DNA from: a virus
Virus record (IMG/VR): IMGVR_UViG_3300025770_000870
Span: 62,001-126,000 of that record
Reading direction: 5' to 3' (one strand)
Length of the DNA stretch: 64,000 nucleotides
Shown here: positions 56,013 to 64,000 of the stretch, one piece after another
Layout: each line of letters opens with the position of its first letter
How positions within the stretch are numbered: position 1 is the stretch's first letter
Program-made: the position numbers and the translations under genes
Notes under the pieces: model-generated
What the model was told of the DNA's origin: nothing
The model's input: only the letters and a program-made list of their open reading frames with translations
The model's database searches: none

Positions 56013-58130
56013 ATGGCTAAAGAACCGGATGTATCAGTAAGAGTTAGAGCAATTAATACAAATCTAGATGAGAGGCACTCAGGGTTGGGTGATATAGAGG
56101 TTCGTGTTATTCATGAGGGTGGTAAAAAATATAAAGTCGCTTGGATTCCTAAGGGTGGATACGGATATGTTACGGAATTTAAAAAGAAAGGCAAATATGA
56201 ATTATACACTGCTGAAAACTTTATACATGCTGTGATTTATCAAGCAACTAAGATTAAACTTGGAGGAAATTCTTCTATCGTTGATGTTAATGATTATAAA
56301 TTATTTGGTGATGATCAATATTATGAGATAATACAAAATCCCTTTGAGCAAAATCCCCCATTGTATAGATCTTTTGGTAATGATCCATATTATTTAAATA
56401 ATCAAACTAAAGTCAGTATATTTTGGTTTATAGGTGATAAACAATCTATATCTAGATTGGAGTTTAGTAAAACTTATGCACAAACTGAAGCAGTTAACTC
56501 AGTTAATGCGGTAACTGGGAATTTCGAACTTCGGGCGACATTTGGAGGTACAGAGGGTGTGTGGTCAGGTGGTGCTCTTTGGAGTCTTCCTAATGGTCGA
56601 GAGAAATTACGAAATACCAGAGATACAAATGGTGAGGGTATATTTAGTGAGGGTAATACATATGATGACAAGGCTGCTTGGGGTCAAATTTATGGATTAT
56701 ATATTGAATCTGATAATACATATGAAGACCCGTTAAATATTATAGAATATAAGAAATGTGATATAAAGAAATATGTCTTGATAGAGCATAAAGAATCCGG
56801 TGAGAAATTCACACTTGAGGAGAATATGACAGATTTCGTGGGCCCCTTCACAGGAGAAATAGAAAAACAATATGGGTTTGAAATAGATGGGGAAATACTC
56901 GATGTGGAAATACTCGAGTCTATCTTGACTATTTGGAAAAAAAAGGTTGCTGATTATGATGCACTTGATGTTTGTTATAAGGACTATGGGAATACCAAAG
57001 GTAAGGATTTACCTAAACACTTTTCTTGTAATGAGGTTGAGTATAGAAGTCCTATACAAATAGAACCAAAAGAACCGGAACCTACACCAAACGAAGAATC
57101 TGTACAAACACAGGGCACACCAAAGATTAAACTGAGTGTTGTTTTACCGGAAGATTTCGAGTTGAAGGTTAAAGAAGATTTAGATGAGGTTAAAGTTTAT
57201 ATAGGTGATCCACCATCAGATGGTTTTGTTTTCCAGGATGATTTTGATAATCTAGAAGAGTTGGATCCTGAATATATGGAGTCTGATTTTGAAGGAAGTC
57301 AAGAGGTGATAAATACACCAGAAGAGGTTGAAGAAAATATGGAGGTTGCTAAAGTTGATAATACTGGACCTCCTTCCGCTGTAATATCAACTGGTGATTT
57401 TACGTGCTCTGAGCCCCGTCAATCATCCGATAGCACCTTTCAGAATAATAAAGTACCTTATTATTTCCAATATGATACTAGATGGAATTATGTCATATTT
57501 GGATTATCGAAGGAAAAACAGTTTATAGAGGATGAAATCTTACCAGCGCTTTCAAGAGGTTCTTCAGGTAAGCTATATACTGTTAATTTTAAAGGAAGTA
57601 GTTATAAGATACAATGTGATCATAGAAGTGGGGATAAAGGGTATTCCGGAATTGGAGGTGGTGGGTGTGGTCCTACTAGTTTGGCTATGGTTAGTAATTA
57701 CTGGGCAAAAAGGAATGGTAAAGGAGTTTATACATCCCCTGTAAAAACAGCAAAAATGATATGTGATCTAGCTATCAGTGCTCGACCTGGTCCACCATGT
57801 AGCGGTACTGCCATGCGTACAGTAGAAAAAAAATGTAATGACACACTATCTTCGTTATTCGGTTTTAAATTACGGAAAGTCAGTAAGGAGCAAGCGATTT
57901 CTAGAATTAAAAGTGGAAATCCAGTTATATGGCAATGTAGGCAAGGATCAGGTTACAACAAAACGGGTGGTAAGAAGAAGTATGGTGGTCATTATATGGT
58001 GATATCCGAATTTAGAGATGGTAAATTTTGGGTAAGTGATCCTGGTAATAAATCCAAAAAGGGTATTGTATATTTAGATTCCACGTTGAGTACTTGTAAA
58101 GGTTATTACTTTGAATGTTATAAGGCATAA
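56013..58130 (+). CDS. Baseplate/tail protein with C39-like cysteine peptidase domain
   Basis: 705 residues. N-terminal ~470 form a virion scaffold with WSGGALWSLPNGREKLRNTR, EYRSPIQIEPKEPEP and GFVFQDDFDNLEELDPEY, shared with the 62227-64000 protein. C-terminal ~210 form a C39-like peptidase: Cys in GGGCGPTSLAMVSNYW, His in YGGHYMVISEF, Asp/Asn in VSDPGNKS. Probably opens the peptidoglycan cross-links during DNA entry. A TATAAATA box, the T4 late consensus, lies just upstream of the ATG (TTTATAAATAGTTTATG). Confidence 0.8.
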   Translation: MAKEPDVSVRVRAINTNLDERHSGLGDIEVRVIHEGGKKYKVAWIPKGGYGYVTEFKKKGKYELYTAENFIHAVIYQATKIKLGGNSSIVDVNDYKLFGDDQYYEIIQNPFEQNPPLYRSFGNDPYYLNNQTKVSIFWFIGDKQSISRLEFSKTYAQTEAVNSVNAVTGNFELRATFGGTEGVWSGGALWSLPNGREKLRNTRDTNGEGIFSEGNTYDDKAAWGQIYGLYIESDNTYEDPLNIIEYKKCDIKKYVLIEHKESGEKFTLEENMTDFVGPFTGEIEKQYGFEIDGEILDVEILESILTIWKKKVADYDALDVCYKDYGNTKGKDLPKHFSCNEVEYRSPIQIEPKEPEPTPNEESVQTQGTPKIKLSVVLPEDFELKVKEDLDEVKVYIGDPPSDGFVFQDDFDNLEELDPEYMESDFEGSQEVINTPEEVEENMEVAKVDNTGPPSAVISTGDFTCSEPRQSSDSTFQNNKVPYYFQYDTRWNYVIFGLSKEKQFIEDEILPALSRGSSGKLYTVNFKGSSYKIQCDHRSGDKGYSGIGGGGCGPTSLAMVSNYWAKRNGKGVYTSPVKTAKMICDLAISARPGPPCSGTAMRTVEKKCNDTLSSLFGFKLRKVSKEQAISRIKSGNPVIWQCRQGSGYNKTGGKKKYGGHYMVISEFRDGKFWVSDPGNKSKKGIVYLDSTLSTCKGYYFECYKA

Positions 58131-58225
58131 AATCTCACATTAGTTATTACGGAGATAACGAGTTCTATGATAGTTTATCAAACTAATCGAGTGGTTATTT
58201 AAGAACAAGAATACTATCAATATAA

Positions 58226-58444
58226 TTACCAAGTTCTGATAGAACTTAAAGGTGTATTTCCTGAGTTAGGAGCTGCATCTACAAGTACTAATAAATTAGA
58301 TAAAGCTAATTCATATGTTGTTCCGGTAGCGGATAAATTAACTTCCGGCATAATAGCAATGAATAATCCGGGATCGTTTCTTCCTGAAGTAGCAAGTCCG
58401 GATGGTTGATAATGTATGTTTATTAGATATGTAGGATTTACCAT
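58226..58444 (-). CDS. Small virion-like protein, tandem duplicate A
   Basis: 72 residues. Starts MVNPTYLINIHYQPSG, core MPEVNLSATGTTYELALSNL, ends DAAPNSGNTPLSSIRTW. Nearly the same as the next gene except for a deletion in the loop. Likely a tail-region structural protein. Confidence 0.68.
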   Translation of the reverse strand: MVNPTYLINIHYQPSGLATSGRNDPGLFIAIMPEVNLSATGTTYELALSNLLVLVDAAPNSGNTPLSSIRTW

Positions 58445-58465
58445 TTTAAGTATTTTTAATTATTT

Positions 58466-58720
58466 TTACCAAGTTCTGATAGAACTTAAAGGTCCATTTA
58501 CTGGGTTAGGAGCTGCATCCACAAGTATTAATAAATTATCTAAAGCTAATTCATATGTTGATCCAGTAGCGGATAAATTAACTTCCGGCATACCAGCAAC
58601 GAAACAAGCAGGTCCATATGTGTTTACTGATGATGTTACACCACCAACATTTACGAGTTGTTGTCCACTAAGATGAGATGGACTATAAGATATGTTTATT
58701 AGATATGAAGGATTTACCAT
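58466..58720 (-). CDS. Small virion-like protein, tandem duplicate B
   Basis: 84 residues. MVNPSYLINISYSPSHLSG, core MPEVNLSATGSTYELALDNL, end NGPLSSIRTW; a 12-residue longer loop (VNVGGVTSSVNTYG). A TTAATATATA box is present ~30 nt upstream on the minus strand. Heads the pair; the duplication is recent, since the DNA is also near-identical over ~100 nt. Confidence 0.68.
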   Translation of the reverse strand: MVNPSYLINISYSPSHLSGQQLVNVGGVTSSVNTYGPACFVAGMPEVNLSATGSTYELALDNLLILVDAAPNPVNGPLSSIRTW

Positions 58721-58758
58721 TTTAATTAGTATATTTTTAATTATATATTAATTTTCAA

Positions 58759-60303
58759 TTATATAAATTTATCGAAATCACTTTTTCTGATAAGTGTGTA
58801 TGTAAAGGTATCTTTATTTGTAACTTTTACTTGATTTTCACAATTATTCATAAACTGTTTAAATTGTCTAGATTTCTTAAATACCTGACAGCCTTTCGAC
58901 CAGTTATAAACATTATTAGAACTACCACCTTTACTAGATCTGTGTATATTTATACCAAATGATCCTTCTTCTGTACTAGCTTTGAAGTTATATGCTCCAT
59001 CTTTATCATTTCTGTGTACTATACTCTTGGCGTATTTTAGACATTTATGATCTTTTTTACCCTGGTGTAATCCTATCTTATATTGATCGATATATTGACC
59101 AAGTGCTAACACAGCAACATTTTTCGGTAACTTCTTAGTCTTCGGTATAAAACCTGGAGTTGTAGTTACATTATATTCCATCGATATCCATGTGTTATTC
59201 ACATTTTTAAAGAAAACATAAATAGTATCATCAAATTTATTCGAAACGGTTCCATCATCTTTAGTTCTAATACCAACTATATTCATCATACCAACTTGGT
59301 CATAAACCACATAACCCTTTGATTGCATAAACCTTACCCACTTATTTACTTCCTCATTAGATTCTGTTGATGTCAGATCTATTGGTGGATTTGTGTTTTC
59401 TGCTGGTACATCGTCCGGTTCTCCATCCGTTGCTGGTGCAACATAATCTTCATCATATTCTTGCTTAGGACCATCTAGAGGTTTGAAATCTTCATCAGTT
59501 TTAGCTGTCATATCATTTTCAATTCCTCCTACTTCTTCTGGACCCTTTGTTGAATCCCAAGCATCCCCTACTTGTGGATCATCTTGTCTTTCAGGGAAAG
59601 AGTGGCATCTAACAGCAGTTACTTTATTATTATCTACTATATTAACGTGATGTGATAGAAAGACCGGATCTCTCAAAGATTTATATTTTAATAGAACTGA
59701 TATCATTTCTGGATTTGGTACAACCGGAGCTCCCAAGTTTCCTAAATAAGGACCGGCTTTGCTACCCAATAGGTTATCCACAAACTCATCAAACCAATCC
59801 ATCCAATGATTACCTAATATAGCTTGTTGTGAAGCACCAGCATCCCCAATATTAACATCTCTATTATTATCTTTAAGATTTAAATCAATTGTATCTTCTG
59901 TTATATTAATATTATTATACTTATAGTCTATTTTAAGTCCTTCATCATCATTAACATAAATTTGTGTTTTGTGATCAAAAATCAAAGACTTCATCGATTT
60001 ATAATTATCACCATCTAAAGATTCTAACTTCTTTTCTAAATTTACATTGTAGTGATCTGAGAATATGAATTCTGGTTTATATTCATCACCTTGGTCAAAA
60101 ACAACAATTAAAACTTTACCCTTTTCTGGTACATTAAATTCATTACCATTTATATCTTTCCATGGTGTAGCCCAGGGTAAATCCTCTAGCTTCATTTCAT
60201 CAAAAATATCCATAACCCTAACTTTAACTCTCCCGAGTTTCTTAGGATCTGCATTGTCTTCGACAACACCTATATATGTTTTGTTAGCTTCTACTTTATT
60301 CAT
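58759..60303 (-). CDS. gp5-like baseplate hub protein with L,D-transpeptidase-like C-terminal domain
   Basis: 514 residues from ATG 60303, eight nt after the upstream stop. N-terminal OB-fold of the gp5/VgrG type: YIGVVEDNADPKKLGRVKVR, DLPWATPWKDINGNEF, GKVLIVVFDQGDEYKP. Acidic/Pro linker ~270-330. C-terminal ~180 residues hold GSFGINIHRSSKGGSSNN and NWSKGCQVFKKSRQF: an H...S-x-G-C arrangement as in YkuD-type L,D-transpeptidase/peptidase domains. Suggests a central spike hub carrying a peptidoglycan-acting enzyme. Confidence 0.76.
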   Translation of the reverse strand: MNKVEANKTYIGVVEDNADPKKLGRVKVRVMDIFDEMKLEDLPWATPWKDINGNEFNVPEKGKVLIVVFDQGDEYKPEFIFSDHYNVNLEKKLESLDGDNYKSMKSLIFDHKTQIYVNDDEGLKIDYKYNNINITEDTIDLNLKDNNRDVNIGDAGASQQAILGNHWMDWFDEFVDNLLGSKAGPYLGNLGAPVVPNPEMISVLLKYKSLRDPVFLSHHVNIVDNNKVTAVRCHSFPERQDDPQVGDAWDSTKGPEEVGGIENDMTAKTDEDFKPLDGPKQEYDEDYVAPATDGEPDDVPAENTNPPIDLTSTESNEEVNKWVRFMQSKGYVVYDQVGMMNIVGIRTKDDGTVSNKFDDTIYVFFKNVNNTWISMEYNVTTTPGFIPKTKKLPKNVAVLALGQYIDQYKIGLHQGKKDHKCLKYAKSIVHRNDKDGAYNFKASTEEGSFGINIHRSSKGGSSNNVYNWSKGCQVFKKSRQFKQFMNNCENQVKVTNKDTFTYTLIRKSDFDKFI

Positions 60304-60310
60304 TATATTC

Positions 60311-62167
60311 TTATCTTCTTTGACCGCCATTAGAGAATCCACCACCAACTGCACCACCCAATGAGTCTCCTAAAAACCCAACTAAATCACCCCTTACATC
60401 ATAGAAAAATCTTTGTGACACATTACTACCAGCATTCAATAATGAACCTTGTTCTCCTGGGCCAAGCTCATATATATTTTTGGGTGGTGGTATCGTACCT
60501 CCCTGTAATGATATTGCTGCTTTATTTAATGTTCTGGCTAATAATTGTGCTTTTGTGTTTATAACACCTTGTAATTCTTTTTTAGCAGATGATACCAATC
60601 TATCCTTAGCTTTTTTTGCCGCAGCTTTAGCCTTTCCTTTAGATGCTTTCTTATCTCCTTCTAAACTTTCCCCATCACTCGGTGGATCATCAGCGGTTAG
60701 GACTTCAGGAGCCAGTATAATTTCTGTTGTTCCTAATTTATTTATACTTTTTAAAACAAATGGTGATTCAACACCATTTTCTCTTAACTTATTTTTACCA
60801 ACTGTGAAGAAATTTGGTATTGATGTGTCTCCAACTGATTGTGTTCCTCTTGCTCCTGGGTTACCAATTTTCCAAATAGCACCACTATCATAACCAACAT
60901 AGCTACCAAAACCATCACCGGTTGGTACAAACTTTTCAAATTTAACGGCTGAGTATTTATAATCAAATGTTACTGGTGTTGTGCCTTGCGCAGCAATACT
61001 ACCCATGTCTATCTGAGCTGGGTGAGGTAGTTGGTCAAAAAAGAATTGACATTCTCTTAGAGAATAAACATATCTAGATACATTATCCTTTATTATTTCT
61101 AAATTACCAGTCTCTACTGCTTTTCTAACCCTGTTAAAATTTCTACATTCCGAAACTACTATATCACAATTAAATCTCAATAGATTCTCAGGAATCATTC
61201 CCTTACCATTTGGTTTAGACCAATATAATAATTTATAAAGATGTGTTAAAGTACCAACACTCAAAGAAACATCTTCCAAAAAGTCTAATGTTATGACATC
61301 TTTTCTATAATCAGTAATATATTTTAATGTTCCTGGTTTATTACTCTCTACTAAGAAGTTTAGACCTGTTATTTTTTGTATATAATAACCCATATAAGCT
61401 TTTTTACCCAATTGAAAAATTGATTTCGAGTTATCAAAACTAGCTGAGTTTACACCACTATTACTCATTGTTGTTTGTTCTGGATCAATCCTTAATGTTC
61501 CTTTTGTTTTGAAAAATTTCAAAAATTGTTGCTTAAAATCCTCATATACTGGTATCCTAGCGGCCATTTCATTTATTCCCTTATATTGATTTAAAAAATC
61601 TATCACAGATCCGTTTAATAATGGTGATGATATACCATCAATTATTAAATCAAATCCATACATAACCGGATCATTATTTTCGAATGGTGTTGCTTTGAAT
61701 TGACTCAATCTTAAATCAGAAGCACCTTCTGAATTTTCAATTGGTGTTAACCCATCAATTATTTGTAAACCGTGTTTAAAATAATCCGTTTTATTATCAT
61801 CAAATATCATATAATGATCTCTCATGGAATAAGGGATATCTTCTAAATCTGCACTTGATTTCGGTAAATCTTTACTTTCGTTAAATCTATCCGTAGTATC
61901 TAAATCAATTAAACCATTTGGTGTTATTTTCTGACCTAACCAATCTTCATATTCATATTGTCCATATTTAATTTTAACAGCTTCTTGCTGCTTCCCAAAA
62001 ACAGACAATGATGGTTGTATCAAAACTGGTGGTAAGAATCCAGAAGTTTTTGAAAAATCGGGATTTACTAATGTTTGTGGCCAAGGATTACTCACAAAAG
62101 CAATAATACTTGATGCTGAGTTAGATATTTTCTCTTTTAAATCTGTGATTTTGTCGAATACTCCCAT
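60311..62167 (-). CDS. Large baseplate / tail-tube-initiator-like virion protein
   Basis: 618 residues. DPVMYGFDLIIDGISSPLLN, LTHLYKLLYWSKPNGKGMIP and LLRFNCDIVVSECRNFNRVR with FFFDQLPHPAQIDMG are patterns of structural proteins that sit beside the gp5 hub in this phage group. Lys/Ala-rich linker (KASKGKAKAAAKKAK) and Gly-rich C-terminus (GFLGDSLGGAVGGGFSNGG). Late box TTAATATATA upstream. Role by neighbourhood. Confidence 0.68.
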   Translation of the reverse strand: MGVFDKITDLKEKISNSASSIIAFVSNPWPQTLVNPDFSKTSGFLPPVLIQPSLSVFGKQQEAVKIKYGQYEYEDWLGQKITPNGLIDLDTTDRFNESKDLPKSSADLEDIPYSMRDHYMIFDDNKTDYFKHGLQIIDGLTPIENSEGASDLRLSQFKATPFENNDPVMYGFDLIIDGISSPLLNGSVIDFLNQYKGINEMAARIPVYEDFKQQFLKFFKTKGTLRIDPEQTTMSNSGVNSASFDNSKSIFQLGKKAYMGYYIQKITGLNFLVESNKPGTLKYITDYRKDVITLDFLEDVSLSVGTLTHLYKLLYWSKPNGKGMIPENLLRFNCDIVVSECRNFNRVRKAVETGNLEIIKDNVSRYVYSLRECQFFFDQLPHPAQIDMGSIAAQGTTPVTFDYKYSAVKFEKFVPTGDGFGSYVGYDSGAIWKIGNPGARGTQSVGDTSIPNFFTVGKNKLRENGVESPFVLKSINKLGTTEIILAPEVLTADDPPSDGESLEGDKKASKGKAKAAAKKAKDRLVSSAKKELQGVINTKAQLLARTLNKAAISLQGGTIPPPKNIYELGPGEQGSLLNAGSNVSQRFFYDVRGDLVGFLGDSLGGAVGGGFSNGGQRR

Positions 62168-62226
62168 AATGATTTATATATTAAAAATATCCTACTCTAA
62201 TAGAAGTTTGTTGAAAATTAAGGTGA

Positions 62227-64000
62227 TTAAGCAGGGGCGTATTTACCAGTACCATTTTTTTCGGCTCTAACATCATTATAAGTAGCTAAAGCAGCTTCAC
62301 ACTTCTTTATTCTTTCACCAGCGTGATGTTTGTAATAGTCCCTATTGGATACTCCGTTTTTATAGATTGCATCAGGCTTCTTTAGTGGTCGGCCGACTGA
62401 ACCAGGAACCTCAAAGTCACATAAAATTGCTTCACAATAAGCACCTATTGTTTGTGTTGGCTTACCACCCTTTTGGTTGATAAAAGTACCATTCTTTATC
62501 AACTTAGCTGAATTACCAGATGGAATACCAGCGAACATTTTTTGAATTCTACCTCCTTTACCGGAGCTCTGAGTCAATTCAGATATTAAAAAGGCACATT
62601 GTGCCTCAAATAAATAAGGCACTGATTTCAAATATACTTCGAGTTTATTTAAAGTATCTCTTCCAATCTTAACAGTTCCGCCTCCATGTGGTCTTGGATC
62701 TGTATCAAGGAATCCATTCTTCAAAGCTGAAGTCTTAACTCCTTTGTTAGTTAGATACTCACCACAAAATTTCTCCATGTTATATCTCCTTGAATATGTC
62801 CATTGAGCTAAGCCGAGACCAGAGAATACTTGACATTTACCTTTCTTACACGTATAATGTTTTACTGATCCTTGTTTTGCGTTCTCTTTTGACCACCGTT
62901 TTGCACCCATCCCACCGGGTACTATGTAATTTGCTTGATTTTCAATATTCCAAAATTTAAAACTTGATTCTGCATCGATATTACCACAGATACCAGCTGC
63001 TTGGTCTTTTGTAAACCCGCCCTCCTTGATTAACAATTCCATCAAAATATAAATCGCCTGTCGTTTCGTTTGGTTGTTACTAGGTGATGCTGGTGTAGGA
63101 GGTTCACCAGTAGCTGGATCAGCGTCTGGATCATTGGATCCATTCTGTTCCCGCGCCTCATCCCGCTCCTCAGCTGCTTCTGCTTCTGCCTCCTCTTGAC
63201 CTAAGAATGCAGTTTCTCGGTACTCATCGTCCAATTCACCAAGTTGTTCAAAATCATCCTGGAAAACAAACCCACCGGGTTCGATTAGTGTTAATTTACC
63301 AATTTTTGAATCTACTATTATTGATAAAGAATCTTCATATGATTTGAGAGAATCGTTACTAGTTGTTCCGCCGCTTGCACTTCCACTTGATAAAGGAAGA
63401 AACACTCCCTCAATTTCAACATTGAATGTTATTATATTTTTTTTTGATTCTACATCACCGCTTTGTGAACCCGTAATTACAGGCGCGGGCTCTTCTACTT
63501 CTTCTTCTGGTAGTAATTTTATGGGGCTTTTATACTCTACTAATTCTCCTGAATAATATAAACCTTTTTCACTTTTAGCAGGTGTTGAATTAGCCGCCCC
63601 CAATCTACCACCACCTTCGGGGTTATATATGTTACAAGCCACACCATTACCAAATATTTTATTAGTGTTCCCATCCTTCGCTGGCCACCTACCGAGTGAT
63701 GTTTCCTGTGGATCTATCAACTCACATTGACCAACATTATAATTAGGTACTTTTTTATTCCAAGCAGATAGTATATCATTTATGATATCAACATCATCAA
63801 CATTACCAGTATATTTCTTTTCTTGCTTCTCTAATTTTGTTGTGGTAGATTTCCCAGTATCGTCATAAGTCGTTTCATATCCAACCTTAGTAGATAATTC
63901 TAATAAATTATCCTCTGTTATATAAAGAACAGATTCTTCGGTCTTCCATTGTGGATCAAAAGAAGGGTCACTAGGAGTCCGTATGGTTACCGACTTAATT
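62227..64000 (-). CDS. Tail-associated lysozyme/baseplate protein (5' end outside window)
   Basis: The minus-strand frame stays open to base 64000, so the start lies beyond the window (TTG 63720 is not the true start). N-terminal part shares the scaffold of the 56013 protein (IINDILSAWNKKVPNYN, VEYKSPIKLLPEEEVEEP, GFVFQDDFEQLGELDDEY). A Glu/Ala-rich linker (EEAEAEAAEERDEAREQ) leads to a lysozyme-like domain (~320-490 of the visible part): LIKEGGFTKDQAAGICGNID, AESSFKFWNIENQ (catalytic Glu candidate), GLGLAQWTYSRR. Matches phage tail-type lysozymes (Phage_lysozyme2-like). Degrades peptidoglycan at entry. Confidence 0.8.
   Translation of the reverse strand, partial: IKSVTIRTPSDPSFDPQWKTEESVLYITEDNLLELSTKVGYETTYDDTGKSTTTKLEKQEKKYTGNVDDVDIINDILSAWNKKVPNYNVGQCELIDPQETSLGRWPAKDGNTNKIFGNGVACNIYNPEGGGRLGAANSTPAKSEKGLYYSGELVEYKSPIKLLPEEEVEEPAPVITGSQSGDVESKKNIITFNVEIEGVFLPLSSGSASGGTTSNDSLKSYEDSLSIIVDSKIGKLTLIEPGGFVFQDDFEQLGELDDEYRETAFLGQEEAEAEAAEERDEAREQNGSNDPDADPATGEPPTPASPSNNQTKRQAIYILMELLIKEGGFTKDQAAGICGNIDAESSFKFWNIENQANYIVPGGMGAKRWSKENAKQGSVKHYTCKKGKCQVFSGLGLAQWTYSRRYNMEKFCGEYLTNKGVKTSALKNGFLDTDPRPHGGGTVKIGRDTLNKLEVYLKSVPYLFEAQCAFLISELTQSSGKGGRIQKMFAGIPSGNSAKLIKNGTFINQKGGKPTQTIGAYCEAILCDFEVPGSVGRPLKKPDAIYKNGVSNRDYYKHHAGERIKKCEAALATYNDVRAEKNGTGKYAPA

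Overview
The window looks like part of a large, AT-rich genome (roughly 30-33 % G+C by eye) of a contractile-tailed, T4-like phage of Bacteroidota, probably a flavobacterium. Three things point to a phage: (i) the right end carries a baseplate/tail module (gp53-like wedge, gp5-like OB-fold hub, tail-tube/baseplate proteins, tail-borne peptidase and lysozyme); (ii) genes are small, tightly packed and often overlap by ATGA; (iii) about 34 otherwise unrelated proteins begin with the same 8-15 residue leader (M-K-Y/H-L/I-K-x-F/Y-x-E type), which resembles the capsid-targeting leader of T4 internal head proteins. The host is suggested by TAnnTTTG (-7 type) promoters, absence of Shine-Dalgarno sites, a type IX secretion (T9SS) sorting domain, Bacteroidota-type ClpP and flavobacterial-style signal peptides.

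Layout. 1-1146: 3' end of a T9SS-type exported protein. 1164-5376: small genes, a leader-bearing PD-(D/E)xK-like nuclease, cold-shock protein and leader-bearing lysozyme. 5377-9172: leftward tail-fibre/lectin operon with three ConA/LamG paralogues and visibly higher G+C. 9286-25380: many small genes, a PTP-like phosphatase, a tRNA-like gene, GNAT, papain-like protein, GH16 glycosidase, RNase HI and a class III nucleotidyl-cyclase-like protein, with leader-bearing genes scattered throughout. 25432-36339: leader-bearing four-helix Cys-rich (copper-storage-like) protein, site-2 protease, coiled-coil membrane proteins, secreted EEP nuclease, DnaJ-like zinc-repeat protein, response-regulator-like protein, Nudix. 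36370-47712: candidate ncRNAs, ClpP, RNase P protein, DUF2490-type outer-membrane protein, second DnaJ-like protein, metallophosphatase, 5'-nucleotidase, RpiB, SlyD-like FKBP. 47760-53561: DHH phosphoesterase and amidoligase-like proteins, both with leaders or leader-like N-termini. 53630-64000: virion baseplate and tail-lysin genes.

How it may work together (inference). Two promoter classes are visible, and both lie 4-6 nt from start codons, which implies leaderless mRNAs. Host-type TATATTTG/TATCTTTG boxes precede takeover-type genes (rnpA, metallophosphatase, cyclase, rnhA operon) and two ncRNAs. A phage-type (T/A)TAATATATA box, resembling the T4 late TATAAATA box, precedes leader-bearing genes and structural genes. 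The simplest model is that leader-bearing proteins are made late, packed into the prohead, trimmed by a prohead protease and delivered with the DNA. The window would then be largely a catalogue of an injected proteome: nuclease, DHH phosphoesterase, Nudix, GNAT, lysozyme, Cys-rich metal-binding protein, DnaJ-like zinc proteins and an expanded family of small paralogues.
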